64,000 nucleotides of DNA, taken from Rhizophagus sp. LPA8_4_AMF. Its lineage: Eukaryota > Glomeromycota > Glomeromycetes > Glomerales > Glomeraceae. Each line of letters starts with the position of its first letter. Position 1 is the stretch's first letter. The position numbers and the translations under genes are program-made. Positions 58,629 through 64,000 of this stretch are shown in pieces. The notes below the pieces were generated by a model that did not search any database, was not told the DNA's origin, and saw only the letters and a program-made list of their open reading frames with translations. The DNA is taken from contig JADRCO010000030.1 in assembly GCA_021464525.1 (NCBI GenBank), forward strand, positions 1 to 64,000. Direction: 5' to 3'.

Positions 58629-61600
58629 TCAAATGAAATAATACATATACACGCATACCTTCGAAGGTGAAAGGGCTGATTTTGTAGGAGTTGATAAATG
58701 AGTCTTTTTGGTTAGGGTAACTACAAAACATAAGTTAAAGTATGAATATAATCAAAATGTAAAATAATGACTAAATAATTCATCTTACCATCATGCGGTA
58801 ATGTAACGACGATTGATTTATCTTGTCCGAACCTAAAGTTGTCTGCGACTATATCATCTTCGTAACGCTTTATTTGATAATCAAACAATTTCCCTTGTTT
58901 CACGCGTCGGAAATTCCAAGCGATAACATATGGTCCAGTACTAATAAATGACAGCTTATAAATGCCTACATTATATTATTTATATGGAAATCAACGAATT
59001 TTTAGAATATATTTTACCTTGTAACAATAGTTTTTTCCATCGCATGCTCTCCGGTATTAAATCTTGCAGGTGTGAAATTGACCTTAAAATTTTTCAAAGT
59101 AAATATGAGTAAAAGAATTCGTCATGCATTATAAAACAAGCCACACAAGATCGAATGCTCACATCATGTCCCATAATAGCTAGATGTTCTGGCTTCAATT
59201 GAAGTGTTTTCGCCTTTGGCTAATATAGAATGAATAAATAATTATATAAAATTTACATTATTATTTGAAGGCTGATTTAACAAAATAAAATACCTTTTCA
59301 TCTTTCGCAAAGCTTTTTTTAAATCCAGTTCTGCCCTCAGGATCAGATTTAATTTCTGTGTTTATTAGCAGTAAATATTTATCGGTAGTGGCAATCAACC
59401 ATTTACCATCAGAAGTCACGTCGATTCCTTTAATGGCACTTCCCATGGCAGGCAAATTGGTTTTTGCAATCTTTCCCAGTGAGTCAAATAGTTTGATATC
59501 ACCCTTTTCAGTCCCCACGGCAATATGACCACTCGCGTCAGTAGCTCCACTGATAAAATCATTTTTTGTAATATATTGCCTACGTTTCTCATTTACCAAC
59601 TTAAAATCTGACAATCGAGGATCGATGCTATATATCGAATTATGTGATAAACCAAGAATTGTTTTTTCTCCCGTTGTTTGGGCGAATTTATTTATAGGAA
59701 AAATATTCTCAACGGGTATTATATCGTGAACTTTCCATTCTTCTACTACTTTGCCATATTCTAGGTCCATCTTGTAAAGGCTATGTTCGTCATTTTTATC
59801 CATCAAGATCATATTGGAATCTCCTTCATGCAACATCATCTACAACAAAAGAAGTAATATGTAAATATCTTCATAAATATACAATTTCAAACAATTAATT
59901 GAAATATAACCTTAGAAGGATTGAATTTCTTCCCCTGGGGTTTAGAAATATTGTCTATATTGTTAGTGAATTCTATCTTATCATCATCGGTGTGTTTGAA
60001 TACACATATTTTATTGCCCTTAAGAATAAAGGATCTGTCAAGCTTTTGGCCAACAGAAAGTTGTGTATTAACACTGTCTCCTTTACTTTCAGTGTTAATA
60101 ATATCGCTATCATCGTCTTCATCTGAGGAACCTGTTTCCATTTGTTTTGAAGTATAGAATATAAAAGATATAAAAACCGAAAAAAAAGAATGATATATTG
60201 TTTATTAATAGTACCTTCTTCCGAGTCCTCTTCATCTGAAAGCCTAACATCGACCATTTCAATATCTTCATCTAGATAAGCATTCATAAGATATTCTTGC
60301 TCTTCTTCCTATACAAACAGGACGTCAATAACGCTAAATAACATCAATAAATTACGTAGATTTGAAGGTAGATTTGAAGATATACAAACTTTGGCTTTCG
60401 TTTCATTTAAAGTTTCATACATTGCTGAAGTGAATTTTTTTTTGAAGTTGGTTTCGTTATCCAAGTTATGAAATTTAATTAAAAAGGAATAGAGCAGATC
60501 CAACCCTACAGAATAATATCCTTAGCGTTTAATTTTATTATATTCTGACATCAATCTGTGCATTATATTGAAACGATGGATATTTACCATCGAAGTAAAC
60601 CCATATAAGACAATGTTGCGTCTAAATTAAGGAACAATGTTAATGTTTAATCTAAACTTCACCAAAGTACGAAAAGTTCGAATAATCTAAAGATGCTTAC
60701 TGAGCTGAACACAGGATTCATTCTCGGTTCTATTTTCTGTGTTACATGCCTTTGGTTATCATCCTCGATATTAAGCCAATCTGTGAATAAATTTTATGCG
60801 TCAAGAATCATGTATAAAAAAAAAAATTTTTTCTCTAACAAAGATGGTAAGGATACATTCGTAATTATTCCCTTTCAATATACTCGCTGTTGCCAGAGGT
60901 GATTGCGTTAAGAATGTAGCAGTATTCGGATCGAAAACATGTAATTCAACGTCAACATCTATAATTGAAGTCATTTTCGATGAACCACCACCAGGAAGGT
61001 CTAATTTGATGCTAGTCTTTGTGGGAGTAGATGGACTTTCTATGTTTCGTGCTTTCATTGGAGTAGTACTAGCAGATGTCGGTGTAGTGGATGATTTATT
61101 AAAACTAGACCTATTCTTCGGAGTTGACGGGGGCGATTTATCATTTTGATCTATTTTTAGTTCTGTGCTATAATGGAGATAAATTAATAATTAATTGGTG
61201 ATATTTTGCTATATAAGCTACAAAAATAAAAATAAAAAATAAAACCCACTCGAAAATAAAACTTTGAATATCCTGTTCCGTCGCTTCATCTCTAGGTTTT
61301 CGATATTTACGCTCAAACATACAATTATATACCGCGTATTCAAAAGCATTAACAGTATGCGCGGTAATACTTATGTCACAAACAAATTCGAATAAGTCAT
61401 CTGGATCCTATTTTATTGGATTGACTTATGGATCAATAAGAATTATATTTATACATAAATATAATATTAGTATACTGTCATACTTACGCCGGATAAGTCT
61501 CTCCAAGAAAATGTGGTCAATCCTTCAATCTGTCCTTTACGAAACTTCAAAGATTCATCAATAAGGAACTCCTTTTCTTCTTCGACTAATGAATCATAAA

Positions 61601-62052
61601 AGAATTGGTCATTCTTTTCAACTAAAATGAAAAATTAAAATAGCCACGTACGTTCTTCTTCTTCATCTTGCAACTCTTCTTCACCTTCATCAAATACCCT
61701 ACTGATAACTATCTGATAATGCCATTCTGTTCCGGTACGTCGAACAGTAGCTTGAGCGGTATGAAAACTAAGAAATCATTGAATTCATATTATAAATAAG
61801 GACTTATTCCATGATATACGCGTAACGTTATATCAGACCACGTACATGCACTCTCGGGTTCCCTTTATACTAAAATTTGGTCTAACAAGATAAAGTTCAC
61901 CATTTGGTATCTTTATAAGTTCGGGGTTATCAGGGTTTCCTATATAAAATGTTTTAGTTATTTTATAATTAATGGTTCAATGGATCTAACAAACACTAAA
62001 TTCCTCCATAATTACCCCAAATTAATTTGCCTAAAGATTTTAAGACGTTCAT
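58629..62052 (-). CDS. VID27: VID27-family cytoplasmic protein
   Basis: Sixteen exons (62052-62016, 61939-61846, 61767-61652, 61621-61488, 61407-61250, 61167-60884, 60780-60701, 60621-60588, 60505-60390, 60308-60215, 60131-59911, 59839-59294, 59219-59163, 59082-59018, 58940-58789, 58720-58629) encode 759 aa, close to yeast Vid27. It begins MNVLKSLGKLIWGNPDNPEL, then IPNGELYLVRPNFSIKGTRE and VRRTGTEWHYQIVISRVFDE. An acidic region around exons 10 and 11 precedes a C-terminal propeller (SGATDASGHIAVGTEKGDIK, GIDVTSDGKWLIATTDKYLL). The family is linked in yeast to vacuolar import and degradation; its biochemical role is unknown. The last codons (VCVYMYYFI) look unconserved and may instead be removed by an intron at AAG/GTATGC. 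Confidence 0.92.
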
Positions 62053-62817
62053 AATACAAAGGTTTTAAAACTTTTCAGATAAGTAGTAAGCATTAAGTAG
62101 TTGAAATTCAACAAAAGAACTGAGGAGAACACGTACTTGAGCATTCAAAAAAAATTATGTAAACAATTTGATGAATGTTTCACAAAATTTCACTATAAAT
62201 ATCAAACTACGACCTTTGGCGTCATAAAATTTTGAATCGGCGTAAGTGAAATCACAACGAGATCACACAACTATGTAAACTCCCTAATTTTTATTTATGG
62301 AAGTTAAAGCGCAAATCTACAATTAATGGAAGAAATCAAATAAATTACCTAAATCTAAAATGTTTGTGCCCACCTGAATCGTGATAAAAAACTTATTACA
62401 TTAATAGAAACAATAACTGATAAGACGTGTCTAAATCTGTTTAACAGTGCATTTGGGAATGACGAACTGAAAGTAAATTTATTTTAAACGATTCTATTTG
62501 ATTAATATTATGTACACACAATATAAAATATATAAAATAAAATATTTGATAGTCATAATAGAATCACTTATCGATACTTAATGAACATGATTTTGATTTA
62601 ACATCGTTCTTTACGTTCAGTCGTTAAATCACGTGTATTTATCGTCAATGAAATTGTTTAGGAAAATTGAACGGAAACCTTGATGGTAGTTATCTCAATT
62701 TATTTACAGCCAATAAGAAATCAATAATGTAGTTTTTTTTTGAAAGCCACTCAAATTGTCTTTTACAATCTATAAAGTAACATTCTTTACATAATTTTTT
62801 AATAACTCATAATTAAA
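62053..62817. promoter_or_regulatory. divergent region between VID27 and RSC7/SWP82-like gene
   Basis: 765 bp between start codons. It contains TCACGTGT at 62629-62636, about 190 bp before the plus-strand start. No gene was seen. Confidence 0.45.
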
Positions 62818-64000
62818 ATGCCACAAGGAGGTTTGTATTCTCTATTTTTACAAATTATTAATTACTACTTTTATTTTTACGAACTGAATCTATGAAGTAA
62901 TTCTTTTAAGACCGTGCTGCCTTTTTTTTCGCGTTATAGTCGATCTATATTCCTAAATAACCTCATTAACACCGCTTTTTGTTTTACATAATGTAGTAAG
63001 AGAAGCTAGACCAAAACGCAATGCACGTTCCAAGCCTGTTCCTATTCCAAGACAAACACGTTCTGCTGCACGTAAGGGCAACAAATTAGCCCTTTTGACA
63101 CCAATTACACTCCCTCTCGAAACTGAGCAAGTAGAAACTCCACAAACTATTACAGATACCACTGCTACAGATTCAAATATGGATATGGATATTGATCAGA
63201 CTTCTCAAGAAAAACAGCCAGCACCGCAACCGAGATTAAGAATACGTTATACTGTTAATCCCGAGCCTTCACAGCCAACGGCTACAGTTATAACTCCGAT
63301 AAAACGTAAACCAGGTCGACCGCGTAAGCATCCTGAATCTGCTAACAATATTATTAACATACCTACTAGCACAAAACGTAAGAAAAAAGCAGATGATGGT
63401 GGTGTCACAAAACGTAGAAAGAAAACGAAAGATGACGCTGATACGAAACGTCGAAAGAAATTAGAAGTGTCGAACAAGCAAGTTAATGGTGACGCTGCAT
63501 TACGTAATAAGCCAACAGACGAAAATAATGTTGAAATTCAACAAATGATAACGACACAACCAATGGAGACTGATGAAACTGAAGGAGGAAACAATATCGA
63601 TGAAGATGATGGTAAACTTGATGAAAAAGGGGAACAAAAAATTACGAAAGACGGGGAGCTGTTAGGTGGTCGTAAATTTAAAGTACAGGTTTTTCAATTA
63701 CCATCTCGAGGAAACACCTGGTACATGTTATCTATGGATCCTGCAAAACTATTAGGTTTTCGGGACAGTTATTTGTTCTTTTTACGGAACCCAACTTTGA
63801 AACGAATACATGCGACAGATCAAGAACGTGATTACCTTATCACGCATGGATTTTTGCCATCAAACTTCAGAAGCAGAGCGATTACACTTGTTTCAGCTAG
63901 AGCTACGTACAAGCTGTTTGGGTCGAAAATTATTGTAGGGGGGAAAAGAAGGAAAGATGATTATTTTGAATCGTCAATTAGATTTAATGATGATGATCTG
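62818..64000 (+). CDS. chromatin-remodelling complex subunit RSC7/SWP82 family, partial
   Basis: The first exon is 13 nt (62818-62830, ATG CCA CAA GGA G); exon 2 runs from 62997 past the window edge. The first 200 residues are basic and Pro-rich, with an AT-hook-like KRKPGRPRKHPE and repeats of KRRKK. The conserved CRC-subunit domain then reads DGELLGGRKFKVQVFQLPSR, GNTWYMLSMDPAKLLGFRDS, YLFFLRNPTLKRIHATDQER and SRAITLVSARATYKLFGSKI, matching RSC7 (Npl6)/Swp82 of the RSC and SWI/SNF complexes. The C-terminus is outside the window. The AT-hook could add DNA contact. Confidence 0.88.

Overview
The window is an AT-rich, intron-dense stretch of a fungal nuclear genome. Short GT-AG introns interrupt almost every gene. 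The gene set is fungal: a Ctk2-type cyclin, VID27, Polo kinase, Bub1, homoserine kinase and an RSC7/SWP82-type subunit. The eroded AT-rich flanks, the multi-exon TRP-like channel, the C2/helical-repeat protein and the MBD4-type glycosylase without an MBD suggest an early-diverging lineage, most likely Glomeromycotina (Rhizophagus-like). That placement is inference. No tRNA, rRNA or CRISPR array was recognised. Exon models were built by hand from splice consensus; the summed lengths are divisible by three for all complete models except the broken C2 gene.

Layout. 1-6937 is gene-poor: a TA-flanked MITE, a near-perfect hairpin and several eroded coding-like fragments. 6938-14474 holds two accessory-looking genes: an eight-exon ion channel with a propeller-like N-terminal half, and a C2-domain protein with three helical repeats whose frame is interrupted at an A8 run. 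From 15502 to the right edge the window is dense housekeeping: RPN10, clathrin light chain, Ctk2-type cyclin, eS12, a DUF262 protein, isoprenylcysteine methyltransferase, Sec22, a SCaMC carrier, signal peptidase subunit 2, Polo kinase, an Alb1-like protein, an MBD4-like glycosylase, a tail-anchored inositol 5-phosphatase, a small OB-fold protein, the complex I 24 kDa subunit, homoserine kinase, LAMTOR3, proteasome beta3, PDRG1, Bub1, a WBP4-like protein, PSMG4, condensin NCAPH, farnesyltransferase beta, NAC beta, P5C reductase, VID27 and a partial RSC7/SWP82 gene.

How the genes relate. Several pathways are represented more than once. RPN10, beta3 and PSMG4 belong to the proteasome. Polo, Bub1 and NCAPH act in mitosis. 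Farnesyltransferase beta and the isoprenylcysteine methyltransferase are the first and last steps of CaaX processing. Clathrin light chain, Sec22 and SPC2 serve secretion. There are no operons. From Polo to NCAPH, 14 consecutive genes alternate strand perfectly, giving short shared divergent promoters (about 140-340 bp) and tight convergent 3' ends.

The most unusual observations are the extreme first and last coding exons (a start codon alone in its exon, a start codon split by an intron, a 6-nt last coding exon), two GC-AG introns, the long strand alternation, and the architecture of the two accessory-looking genes.
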